A DNA stretch of 7,596 nucleotides. It comes from CAZQAA01 sp964591255. GTDB lineage: Bacteria > Desulfobacterota > DSM-4660 > Desulfatiglandales > Desulfatiglandaceae. The DNA lies in contig CAZQAA010000097.1 of assembly GCA_964591255.1 (NCBI GenBank), positions 1 through 7,596 on the forward strand, given 5' to 3'. Of this stretch, positions 1 to 6,414 are shown piece by piece (within the stretch, counting starts at the first letter, position 1; every line of letters begins with the position of its first letter). The translations under genes and the position numbers were made by a program. A model generated the notes under the pieces. That model was not told the origin of the DNA. It saw nothing but the letters and a program-made list of their open reading frames with translations, and made no database searches.

Positions 1-239
1 ATGACATGGATATTGTCATTACCGAGGGTTATAAAAGGGAAAACACACCAAAGATAGAGGTCTTCCGTATGTCAAGACATAATGGACCTGTTTGTTTAAA
101 TGATGACAATCTCATAGCCCTTGTTACAGATTCGGATATGGACACAAATATCCCAAAATTTGCCTTGGACGAGATAGAAAAGCTGGTGGACTTTATAGAA
201 AACAGAATACTTGCAAAGTCCGGTTTAAAAACCTCATAG
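1..239 (+). CDS. mobB: MobB-like molybdopterin-guanine dinucleotide biosynthesis protein, C-terminal part (5' truncated by window)
   Basis: The reading frame is open from the first bases (GAC at 3-5 precedes the first ATG at 6) to TAG at 237-239, so the gene enters from the left and only about 78 residues are visible. They look like the end of the MobB P-loop GTPase family: a VITEGYK segment followed by PKIEVFR (family pattern: EG-hK then PKIE-hR), then a strand like LIALVTDSD and a closing acidic helix resembling DEIEKLVDFIE. MobB assists attachment of GMP to molybdopterin to make the bis-MGD cofactor of formate dehydrogenases, DMSO reductases and similar enzymes; it is cytoplasmic. The Walker A motif would lie outside the window, so this cannot be proved here, and a fusion with another Mo-cofactor domain upstream is possible. 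It is about 200 bases from acs with a promoter between, so it is probably not cotranscribed with it. Confidence 0.72.
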   Translation, partial: DMDIVITEGYKRENTPKIEVFRMSRHNGPVCLNDDNLIALVTDSDMDTNIPKFALDEIEKLVDFIENRILAKSGLKTS

Positions 240-319
240 AAACCATGAGTCACTCGTCAGGACAATACCGTACGCGATATTTTCCCACGGTTCCTGTCGA
301 TCCTGTCCAATTCACAGGT

Positions 320-329
320 TCAGGCCTGA
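320..329. promoter_or_regulatory. 10-base perfect palindrome upstream of the acs promoter
   Basis: TCAGGCCTGA reads the same on both strands and ends 4 bases before the proposed -35 box of acs, a usual place for an activator or repressor site. No regulator is identifiable, and a palindrome of this length can occur by chance. Confidence 0.25.
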
Positions 330-333
330 TTCT

Positions 334-362
334 TTGATATTTTTTCAGTCCCGCTTTATGTT
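334..362 (+). promoter_or_regulatory. Candidate sigma70 promoter for the acs block
   Basis: TTGATA (334-339, five of six consensus matches) is followed after 17 bases by TATGTT (357-362, four of six). Transcription would start near 369, giving a leader of about 70 bases before the acs ATG. It is the best promoter-like pair in the 200-base gap between the mobB-like gene and acs. I saw no sigma54 GG-N10-GC pair there. Confidence 0.45.
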
Positions 363-427
363 ACACTGTAGATCACAAAAAAAGAAATCCCGTGAACCGG
401 TAATTTCGATATTGCAAATGTATTGTA

Positions 428-437
428 AAGGAGGAGG
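428..437 (+). promoter_or_regulatory. Strong ribosome binding site of acs
   Basis: AAGGAGGAGG precedes ATG 440 with a 5-base gap from the first AAGGAGG core. It is the strongest Shine-Dalgarno sequence in the window and fixes the acs start, implying high translation of the first gene of the block. Confidence 0.85.
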
Positions 438-439
438 AA

Positions 440-2404
440 ATGGCAGATTTCCAAAAATGGTACGATGCCCATTTGAATAAATATCAAAAGATCGCCCATA
501 TCAAAGGCAGGGAAGAATATAACCGACTGTATAAACAGTCTATTGAAGATCCAGAAGGTTTCTGGGCAGACCAGGCAACGAAATATTTGTCCTGGGACAA
601 AAAATGGGATTCCGTCCTGAATTATGACTTTGATGAGGCAAGAATTGAATGGTTCGGTGGGGGAATCATAAATGCTGCTTACAACTGCCTTGACAGGCAT
701 CTCAAGAGCCATAAGGACAAGGTGGCCTATTACTGGGTAGGAGATGACCCTGATGATACCAAGGCCGTCTCATATGCAGAACTGCACAGCCAGGTAAACC
801 GGCTGGCGGGGGCCCTGAAAATCCGTGGCATAGGCAAGGGTGACCGTGTCATTGTTTATATGCCTATGATAGTTGAACTCCCCATAGCCATGCTGGCCTG
901 TGCAAGGATAGGTGCGATCCATTGTGTTGTATTTGCAGGATTCAGTGCGGAGGCCCTGGCCAACCGTATCAAAAACTGCAATGCCAAGGCTGTGATCACG
1001 GCGGACGGGAGTTTCAGAGCAGGCAAGGTGATCCCGCTCAAGGCCATTGTGGACAACGCACTTGAAAATTGTCCTGATGTGAAAAATGTCATTGTCTACG
1101 ACCGCGCCGGCCTTGCACCTGATATGGTATATGGACGCGATATATGGTGGCATGAGGCCATGGCTGATCCAGACCTCCCATCCCATGTCCCGGCAGAGTC
1201 TATGGGTGCCGAAGATCCGCTCTTTGTTCTTTATACCAGTGGAAGCACAGGGGCTCCCAAGGGCGTGGTTCACACCCATGGAGGGTATCTCCTCTACGCT
1301 GCCATAACGGCCCACCTGGTTTTCGATTTGAGAGATGATGATGTCTTCTGGTGTACGGCCGATATAGGGTGGGTTACCGGGCATAGTTACGCGGTTTACG
1401 GGCCGCTTATTAACGGTGTTACCAGTGTCATATTTGAAGGTGTTCCTACTTATCCGGACTTCGGCCGATACTGGCAGATTGTTGACAAATTCAAGGTTAG
1501 CAAATTTTATACTGCACCCACAGTAATCCGCTCCCTGGCAAAGGAGGGAACGCAGCATGTTGAAAAATACGATCTTTCCTCACTGAAAATCCTGGGATCG
1601 GTTGGTGAGTCCTTTAATCCAGAGGCGTGGCGATGGTATTATCATTATATAGGAAAGGACTATTGCCCGATTATGGATACCTGGTGGCAGACAGAGACAG
1701 GTGGGCATATGCTAACACCCCTTCCCGGGACGATTCCACTCAAGCCCGGATCCTGCTGTCTGCCATTCTTCGGCGTAGATCCTGTCATCATAGATGACAC
1801 AGGAGAGGAAGTCCGTTTTCCGGAACAGGAGGGCGTACTTTGCATAAGAAAACCGTGGCCCGGGATGGCAAGGACAGTCTATGGAGACCATGATCGTTTC
1901 ATTGAGACCTACTTTAGCCAGGTTCCCGGCATGTATTTCTCCGGAGATGGTGCCAAAACAGATGAAGACGGATACTTCTGGATAATCGGTCGAATCGATG
2001 ATGTGATTAACGTTTCCGGGCACCGGATGGGTACTGCCGAGATAGAATCGGCCTTGGTATTGCATGACATGGTAGCCGAAGCCGCGGTTGTGGGCTTTCC
2101 CCACCCCATCAAGGGCCAGGGGATATATGCCTTTGTAACACTTAATACCGGTGCGGTAAAATCTGATGAACTTAAAAAGGAACTTGTCAACATGGTAAGG
2201 AAGGAAATCGGCCCCATCGCCACCATAGACGTAATACAATGGGCTGATGCCATGCCAAAAACCCGAAGCGGCAAGATCATGAGACGGATCCTGCAGAAAA
2301 TAGCTTCAGGAAAGACAGAAGAAATTGGAGACATATCCACTATTTCAGACCCGGATGTAATTGAAAGCCTGATTGCAGACAGTATTGCGATGCAGCAGAA
2401 ATAG
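440..2404 (+). CDS. acs: Acetyl-CoA synthetase, AMP-forming (acetate--CoA ligase)
   Basis: This 654-residue protein has the full length of the classical Acs family (about 650). It activates acetate with ATP and CoA through acetyl-AMP, in the cytoplasm. Visible motifs: an N-terminal Acs cap (residues 1-60, including YKQSIEDPEGFW), the phosphate loop YTSGSTGAPKGV (265-276), WVTG (311-314), SVGES (387-391), DTWWQTETGG (413-422) with the acetate-pocket Trp416, SGD (501-503), the hinge GRIDDVINVSGHR (517-529) and PKTRSGK (606-612). Lys612 is the catalytic lysine that GNAT enzymes acetylate to switch Acs off (K609 in Salmonella). The usual GEP contact reads GES here, a mild change. It heads a block with an acetyltransferase and a deacetylase, so reversible acetylation of Lys612 is the likely control. 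Propionate as a side substrate is possible; the small pocket argues against longer acids. Confidence 0.97.
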   Translation: MADFQKWYDAHLNKYQKIAHIKGREEYNRLYKQSIEDPEGFWADQATKYLSWDKKWDSVLNYDFDEARIEWFGGGIINAAYNCLDRHLKSHKDKVAYYWVGDDPDDTKAVSYAELHSQVNRLAGALKIRGIGKGDRVIVYMPMIVELPIAMLACARIGAIHCVVFAGFSAEALANRIKNCNAKAVITADGSFRAGKVIPLKAIVDNALENCPDVKNVIVYDRAGLAPDMVYGRDIWWHEAMADPDLPSHVPAESMGAEDPLFVLYTSGSTGAPKGVVHTHGGYLLYAAITAHLVFDLRDDDVFWCTADIGWVTGHSYAVYGPLINGVTSVIFEGVPTYPDFGRYWQIVDKFKVSKFYTAPTVIRSLAKEGTQHVEKYDLSSLKILGSVGESFNPEAWRWYYHYIGKDYCPIMDTWWQTETGGHMLTPLPGTIPLKPGSCCLPFFGVDPVIIDDTGEEVRFPEQEGVLCIRKPWPGMARTVYGDHDRFIETYFSQVPGMYFSGDGAKTDEDGYFWIIGRIDDVINVSGHRMGTAEIESALVLHDMVAEAAVVGFPHPIKGQGIYAFVTLNTGAVKSDELKKELVNMVRKEIGPIATIDVIQWADAMPKTRSGKIMRRILQKIASGKTEEIGDISTISDPDVIESLIADSIAMQQK

Positions 2405-2435
2405 ATCCATTCTGCCCGCATCCATTTTGCTGCAT
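2390..2435 (+). promoter_or_regulatory. Stem-loop across the acs stop codon
   Basis: ATGCAGCA (2390-2397) is the exact reverse complement of TGCTGCAT (2428-2435). The stem can extend inward by a G-U and two A-U pairs to 11 pairs with a 24-base loop. It contains the acs stop region and lies in the 67-base gap before the acetyltransferase. No T-tract follows, so it is not a classical terminator. A 3' mRNA stabiliser or a partial barrier that sets acs above downstream expression is a reasonable inference. Confidence 0.4.
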
Positions 2436-2471
2436 ACAAGACATGTTGCAAGATATGTTGCTGGGGATGCC

Positions 2472-2966
2472 ATGATTCACATGGACAAAACGGGCCTTTT
2501 TTTTGAGATAAGGGCCTGCGCAACAGAAGACATCCCTTCTCTTCTGGAGATGTATGACGAATTTTCTCCAAAAGGCAAGTTCCAGGGCATGCCGCCGAAA
2601 GAAAAGGAGATGCGTGACCGATGGGTAAGGGGCTTGCTGAAAAACGGGGAAAATTTTCTGGCCTGGCGTGATAACAAGGTGGTCGGTCATGTTGTTGTGT
2701 TGCCTGATTGCAATAAATCTGATGCAGAATATCTTATTTTTGTTCATCAGTCTGATCGAGGCAAGGGTATAGGAACCGCACTGACAAAAGCAATTATAAA
2801 GAGGGCCAAGGCCCTTTGCATCAAAATTATATGGCTTACGGTAGATGCCTACAACTTCAGGGCCACACGATTATACAAAAAATGCGGGTTTGAATTCTGT
2901 GACACTTGCGGCTCAAGATTTGAACGGATGATGTCCTATTGTTACGAAATAAAAAATGACTCATGA
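2472..2966 (+). CDS. GNAT-family N-acetyltransferase, candidate Acs lysine acetyltransferase (AcuA-like role)
   Basis: A 164-residue single-domain GNAT protein. The acetyl-CoA pyrophosphate loop is visible as R96-G-K-G-I-G101 (the R/Q-x-x-G-x-G/A motif), followed by an alanine-rich helix; motif B is the segment around NFRATRLYKKCGFE (128-141), where Tyr135 is the usual general-acid position. The start ATG 2472 is chosen because GGGGA (2463-2467) precedes it at close range; ATG 2481 is the alternative. The frame is open further upstream into acs, but that extension is not GNAT-like. The substrate is inferred from context only: it sits 67 bases after acs and is translationally coupled to an AcuC-type deacetylase, as acuA is to acuC near acsA in Bacillus. 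It is not obviously a sequence match to AcuA, and there is no NDP-forming synthetase domain as in enteric Pat. The C-terminus is rich in cysteine (C138, C143, C146, C157), and its meaning is unknown. Confidence 0.85.
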   Translation: MIHMDKTGLFFEIRACATEDIPSLLEMYDEFSPKGKFQGMPPKEKEMRDRWVRGLLKNGENFLAWRDNKVVGHVVVLPDCNKSDAEYLIFVHQSDRGKGIGTALTKAIIKRAKALCIKIIWLTVDAYNFRATRLYKKCGFEFCDTCGSRFERMMSYCYEIKNDS

Positions 2967-4000
2967 CTCTTAGAGTAGGCATTATAAAAGACAATCGATA
3001 TTTTGACCACATGCCGGGGCATATCCACCCCGAGCATCCTGCGCGTCTCAGGGCGGTTTATAGAATGGTCGAAAAAGACTTTGCAGATTCCCTGATTTAT
3101 CTCGGACCGGAACCTGCCACACTGGAACAGCTGGAATTTGTGCATTCATCGGCCTATATCCAGAAAGTATTGAAAACGGCCGACCGTAATTTTACAAGCC
3201 TTGCTCCCGATACCCCGGCAAGTGCCAAAACATGTATTACAGCCTTCTTAGCGGCAGGCGGCTGTTTGAAAGGTCTGGATGCACTGGCCACAGGCATGTG
3301 CGACACCTGTTTTGCACTGATTCGCCCTCCCGGACATCATGCCATGATCGACCGGGCCGGTGGATTCTGCATTTTCAACAACATTGGTATTACCGCCAGA
3401 TACGCAATGAAAAAATACGGGATGCGTCGTATTCTTATTGTTGACTGGGATGTTCACCATGGAAACGGTTTGAATGACCTGTTTTACAATGAAAGTGAAG
3501 TACTGTATATGTCGACCCATGACAACCTGATTTATCCCTATACAGGCAACTGGGAGGAAGCCGGAAGAGGTGCCGGAGAAGGATACACCATAAATATTCC
3601 GATCACCAGGGACCTGGAAGACGATGATTTTTATGTCATATATCAGTCTGTTCTGCCTCCTCTCATTACCGGATATTCCCCTGAACTCATCCTGGTTGCG
3701 GCAGGTTTTGATGCCCACAGGGATGATCCAATCGGGAAATGCAGGCTCACTGAAAGGGCCTTCGGTTTGCTTGCCAAACTGCTTTTGAAGCTTTGTTTGG
3801 ACATCAATAAAATCCCCCTACTTCTTGTATTGGAAGGAGGATATGATCCCCGTTCCCTTGCCCGATCTGTTCGGGAAGTGCTTATTGTCCTGACCGGAAG
3901 GGACTCACCGGAAGCATATCCAGTAACAGCATCCCAGCGAGCAGAAAAACTGATTGATAAGGCCAGGCAGGTACATACGAGATATGAACTTTTGGTCTGA
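2963..4000 (+). CDS. acuC: Histone deacetylase superfamily protein, AcuC-type protein lysine deacetylase
   Basis: A 345-residue Zn-dependent deacetylase of the HDAC/AcuC/acetylpolyamine amidohydrolase superfamily, a typical length for bacterial members. All catalytic features are present: RPPGHHA with the His125-His126 pair, DWDVHHGNG (161-169) giving zinc ligands Asp163 and His165, AAGFDAHRDDP (246-256) giving Asp250, and EGGYD (291-295) with the transition-state Tyr294. The start ATG overlaps the acetyltransferase stop as ATGA (2963-2966), which implies translational coupling and roughly matched amounts of writer and eraser. No clear Shine-Dalgarno of its own is seen. In Bacillus, AcuC removes the acetyl group from the active-site lysine of AcsA and restores activity; here either or both flanking synthetases are the likely substrates. 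Deacetylation of a polyamine or another small molecule remains possible from sequence alone. Confidence 0.9.
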   Translation: MTLRVGIIKDNRYFDHMPGHIHPEHPARLRAVYRMVEKDFADSLIYLGPEPATLEQLEFVHSSAYIQKVLKTADRNFTSLAPDTPASAKTCITAFLAAGGCLKGLDALATGMCDTCFALIRPPGHHAMIDRAGGFCIFNNIGITARYAMKKYGMRRILIVDWDVHHGNGLNDLFYNESEVLYMSTHDNLIYPYTGNWEEAGRGAGEGYTINIPITRDLEDDDFYVIYQSVLPPLITGYSPELILVAAGFDAHRDDPIGKCRLTERAFGLLAKLLLKLCLDINKIPLLLVLEGGYDPRSLARSVREVLIVLTGRDSPEAYPVTASQRAEKLIDKARQVHTRYELLV

Positions 4001-4006
4001 TCCACA

Positions 4007-4025
4007 GAGGAGGTGCTTTTAAGCA
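4007..4025 (+). promoter_or_regulatory. Ribosome binding site plus spacer hairpin before the second synthetase
   Basis: GAGGAGG (4007-4013) is a strong Shine-Dalgarno core, but it is 18 bases from ATG 4032, too far for normal use. The spacer contains TGCT (4014-4017) and AGCA (4022-4025), which can pair over a TTTA loop. Folding removes 12 bases and leaves a 6-base effective spacing. An in-frame TAA at 4020-4022 rules out a start closer to the Shine-Dalgarno in this frame. Confidence 0.5.
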
Positions 4026-4031
4026 GATTTT

Positions 4032-5753
4032 ATGATCAAGGCAAGAATAAAGGCTGAAAACCCCAATGCCATACTCGGAGATTATGACTCGGCCTGCAGG
4101 TCATTTTCATGGGATGAGGTTGAAAAATATTTTACGTGGCATAAGACCGGGAAACTCAATATAGCCCACGAGGCCATAGACAGATGGGCCGCTCTCCCCG
4201 ACAAAATGGACAGGCTGGCGCTTGTCTTTGAAAAGGGGAATATCATTAACAGGTTCACCTATCTTGAATTAAAGGAGTTATCATGCAAATGGGCAGGGCT
4301 TCTTTCAAATCTTGGTTTCAATATGGGAGATCGACTATTTATCTTTCTTCCACCCTGTCCCGAGATCTATCTGTCAATGCTTGCCTGCAGCCGGCTGGGT
4401 GTCATATTTTGTCCGTTATATTCTACGTTGAACTATGATGAATTGGCCGAACGAATTGAAGATGCCAAACCCAGAGGCATACTGACCTCTCCAGATTTAT
4501 CGGAAAGGCTGCCTGTTGAAAAAATGGGTACGGTTAAACACGTTCTTTTTACTGAAGCACCTTTACCGGGACTTTTTCCTGGGGAAATAACGGTTTCAGA
4601 TCTGCTGGATCAGTTGCCAGGTGTTTTCGAGCCAGTATGGCTTAACGCTGACACACCATTTTATCTGATTTATTCATCAGGTTCCACCGGACCACCGAAG
4701 GGTGTCATTCATGCCCATCGTGACATGACAGGGCACCTGATTACGGCAAGATACGCGCTTGACGTGAGCGAAGACACCATACTGTGGACAGACGGCAACC
4801 CAGCCTGGGTAACAGGGACAGTTTACAGCGCCTTCGCACCGTGGCTATGCGGTGCCACATCAATTGTTCAGGGGAACCCCTTTTCAGCCTCTACATGGTA
4901 TCGGACACTGGAACGGCATGGGGTTTCGGTATGGTACACAACACCTATGACAATTATAAAACTCATGGAAGAAGGAGAGGATCTGCCCGGCAGGTATGAC
5001 TTTTCAGGCCTCCGGCATATAGCCACGGTAGGTAACGCCCTGGCCCCGGAGCTTTTTTACTGGATCAGGAAAAATCTTGGGCATTCTCCCCATGATACAT
5101 GGTGGATGAGCGAAACCGGCATGATTTGTATGGCGAATTTTCCTTCCATGGACATCAAGCCAGGATCCATGGGAAAACCGTTTCCGGGGATCGAGGCGGC
5201 AGTCCTGGATGAAAAAGGGGAACCCCTTCCTCCCATGTCCATGGGTGAACTGGGCCTAAAGGTCCCGTGGCCAGCTATCCTTGCAGGTATCTGGGGTGAC
5301 AACAGGCGCTACAGTGCCTATTTCCGCTTTAAAGGCTGGTTTGCGACGGGAGATATGGCTGTTGCAGACGATGACGGATATTATTATCATCAGGGAAGAA
5401 TTGACGATTTGATCAAGGTGGGAGAAAAACTGATCGGCCCGTATGAGATAGAACAGATCCTCTACCAGCATCCGGCAGTCTGTGAAGCCGCAGTCATTTC
5501 CAAAAGCACCATGTCCGGTGAATCGTATCTCAAGGCCTTTATCACCATAGCAGAGGGTTTCACCCCATCCAACAAATTGAACCAGGAGATAAAGGCATTC
5601 GTAAAGGTAAATTTCTCTGCCGATACCCCGCTTAGGGAAATTGCCTTTACTGACAGGTTGCCAAAGACCAGGTCAGGAAAGGTCCTTAGAAGGGTTCTTA
5701 GGGCCCAGGAACTCGGATTGTCCGGTGGAAATCTCGATGACATAAAGGAGTAG
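4032..5753 (+). CDS. AMP-forming acyl-CoA synthetase of the Bacillus AcsA type, with altered active-site motifs
   Basis: At 573 residues it matches the short AcsA form (about 572 in Bacillus) rather than the 650-residue Acs, and shares its layout: FSWDEVEKYFTWHKTGKLN near the N-terminus, loop YSSGSTGPPKGV (214-225), WVTGTVYSAFAPWL (259-272), DTWWMSETG (355-363), IKPGSMGKP (375-383), ATGD (438-441), GRIDD (455-459) and PKTRSGK (544-550) with acetylatable Lys550. The acetate-pocket residues Val260, Thr261, Val333 and Trp358 are kept, so a C2-C3 acid is likely. Odd points: VGE(P/S) is VGN (333-335), and the hinge motif SGHR/SGER is replaced by GEKL (464-467), so the Arg that contacts the AMP phosphate is missing or shifted. 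Activity may therefore be reduced or altered. It is the last gene of the block, 31 bases after the deacetylase. A gene symbol is withheld because of these changes. Confidence 0.88.
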   Translation: MIKARIKAENPNAILGDYDSACRSFSWDEVEKYFTWHKTGKLNIAHEAIDRWAALPDKMDRLALVFEKGNIINRFTYLELKELSCKWAGLLSNLGFNMGDRLFIFLPPCPEIYLSMLACSRLGVIFCPLYSTLNYDELAERIEDAKPRGILTSPDLSERLPVEKMGTVKHVLFTEAPLPGLFPGEITVSDLLDQLPGVFEPVWLNADTPFYLIYSSGSTGPPKGVIHAHRDMTGHLITARYALDVSEDTILWTDGNPAWVTGTVYSAFAPWLCGATSIVQGNPFSASTWYRTLERHGVSVWYTTPMTIIKLMEEGEDLPGRYDFSGLRHIATVGNALAPELFYWIRKNLGHSPHDTWWMSETGMICMANFPSMDIKPGSMGKPFPGIEAAVLDEKGEPLPPMSMGELGLKVPWPAILAGIWGDNRRYSAYFRFKGWFATGDMAVADDDGYYYHQGRIDDLIKVGEKLIGPYEIEQILYQHPAVCEAAVISKSTMSGESYLKAFITIAEGFTPSNKLNQEIKAFVKVNFSADTPLREIAFTDRLPKTRSGKVLRRVLRAQELGLSGGNLDDIKE

Positions 5754-5820
5754 TAAAGGGGAAAGGATAGATTATTTCCAGATCCATAGCCGGACGAATT
5801 TTAAATGAAACAAAATTTAC

Positions 5821-5849
5821 TTGACAAGGTCAACATCTGTTTTTATATT
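5821..5849 (+). promoter_or_regulatory. Near-consensus sigma70 promoter of the arsR-type gene
   Basis: TTGACA (5821-5826, perfect) is followed after exactly 17 bases by TATATT (5844-5849, five of six). The predicted start near 5856 leaves a leader of about 20 bases before ATG 5878. It is the best promoter in the window and shows that the regulator starts its own transcript about 70 bases after the second synthetase. Confidence 0.75.
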
Positions 5850-5879
5850 ACTAAAAAAGAATATAAGACGATATTATAT
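5821..5879. promoter_or_regulatory. Overlapping inverted repeats over the arsR promoter (candidate operator)
   Basis: Three inverted repeats cover the promoter. TTGAC/GTCAA (5821-5825 and 5829-5833) sits on the -35. TTATATT/AATATAA (5843-5849 and 5860-5866) spans the -10 and the start site. ATATAA/TTATAT (5861-5866 and 5874-5879) reaches the start codon. ArsR-family repressors normally bind AT-rich inverted repeats in their own promoters, so autoregulation is likely. Which repeat is the true site is not clear, and AT-rich repeats arise easily by chance. Confidence 0.45.
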
Positions 5880-6222
5880 GAAAAAATTTATAAAGGTTAT
5901 GAAGGCCCTGTCTGATCCAAACAGGGTGAAAATTCTAAAGATGTTGCAGCATAAGATGATGTGCGTGTGTGAAATGCAGGAGGCATTGCAGGTGGCCCAG
6001 CCTACCGTATCCAAACATTTGAGATTACTGGAAGATGCTGGGCTGGTGTATTCACAGAAAGACGGCATATGGGTTAATTACTATCTGGGCGATGGGCCCA
6101 GCAGTCCATATGCAGCTACGATTTTGGGCAACCTGAAACACTGGCTGGAGGATGATCCGGAGATTGCTTCTCTTAAGGAAAGGCTCCCCATGATCAGACG
6201 GGAAGACATCTGCGTGAAATAA
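5878..6222 (+). CDS. ArsR/SmtB-family metal- or metalloid-responsive transcriptional repressor
   Basis: A 114-residue winged-helix protein, a normal length for the family. After the opening helix with ALSDPNRVKILKML (10-23) comes MMCVCEMQ (27-34), the counterpart of the ELCVCDL metal-binding box of ArsR, giving Cys29 and Cys31. The recognition helix is around QPTVSKHLRLLEDAGLV (41-57), followed by the wing YSQKDGIWVNYYL. A further Cys112 near the C-terminus could serve as a third ligand. Family members release DNA when As(III), Sb(III), Cd, Zn or another thiophile binds, which fits arsenite or a similar ion here. ATG 5878 is chosen because an upstream TTG extension would overlap the promoter. 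No strong Shine-Dalgarno is visible. The next gene is a CxxC redox protein with an ArsR-like palindrome before it, so that unit is a likely target besides itself. Confidence 0.9.
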   Translation: MKKFIKVMKALSDPNRVKILKMLQHKMMCVCEMQEALQVAQPTVSKHLRLLEDAGLVYSQKDGIWVNYYLGDGPSSPYAATILGNLKHWLEDDPEIASLKERLPMIRREDICVK

Positions 6223-6241
6223 TTTTTTTTGTTGTTTTTAT

Positions 6242-6265
6242 ATAGCTAAATAACTATTTAACTAT
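6242..6265. promoter_or_regulatory. 24-base ArsR/SmtB-like operator palindrome
   Basis: The core is TAAATA, AC, TATTTA, flanked one base further out by ATAG on the left and CTAT on the right; 20 of 24 positions are symmetric. The 6-2-6 arrangement resembles known SmtB/ArsR operators (TGAACA-NN-TATTCA type). It lies 20 bases after the regulator gene and 150 bases before the thioredoxin-fold gene, so it could control the latter. AACTATTT is also tandemly repeated at 6252-6267. A matching promoter is only weakly visible (TTGTTT 6232-6237, then TATTTA 6255-6260). Confidence 0.5.
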
Positions 6266-6399
6266 TTATATGCTGCATCCGGCGGGTTGTTGCCATATTA
6301 AACAAAGCGGGCTTGGTTTAGGATGTTATATTATTGTTCAGTATTGAAGGTATGTTATCCGGCCGGCAAGATATTTTAAGTAAAAACAGAATCATGATC

Positions 6400-6407
6400 A
6401 AGGAGGA
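6400..6407 (+). promoter_or_regulatory. Ribosome binding site that fixes the start of the thioredoxin-fold gene
   Basis: AAGGAGGA lies 7 bases before ATG 6415 and selects that start over in-frame upstream codons (6334, 6352, 6394), which lack a comparable site. Confidence 0.8.
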
Positions 6408-6414
6408 TACAGAT

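Noticed and set aside
362..377. Possible CRP/FNR-like site upstream of acs
   Set aside because: Only the right half TCACA fits; the left half at the correct spacing reads TACAC and does not match TGTGA.
770..1558. 262-codon open frame on the minus strand within acs
   Set aside because: It is a shadow of the strongly conserved acs frame; the protein has no recognisable motifs and no ribosome binding site context.
2373..2471. In-frame N-terminal extension of the GNAT gene into acs
   Set aside because: The added 33 residues are low-complexity basic sequence encoded within the acs 3' end, with no GNAT character; ATG 2472 has a nearby GGGGA and starts just before the first GNAT strand.
1909..2571. 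220-codon open frame on the minus strand over the acs/GNAT junction
   Set aside because: Opposite-strand shadow of two convincing genes, with no domain character.
5821..5877. TTG start giving a 133-residue arsR product
   Set aside because: The extension would place the TTGACA/TATATT promoter inside the coding sequence; the ArsR fold begins at ATG 5878.
6194..6240. Terminator after the arsR-type gene
   Set aside because: There is a T-rich run after the stop, but the preceding sequence offers only a four-base stem.
6334..6414. Upstream start for the thioredoxin-fold gene
   Set aside because: There is no ribosome binding site; AAGGAGGA before ATG 6415 and the family's short N-terminus decide the start.
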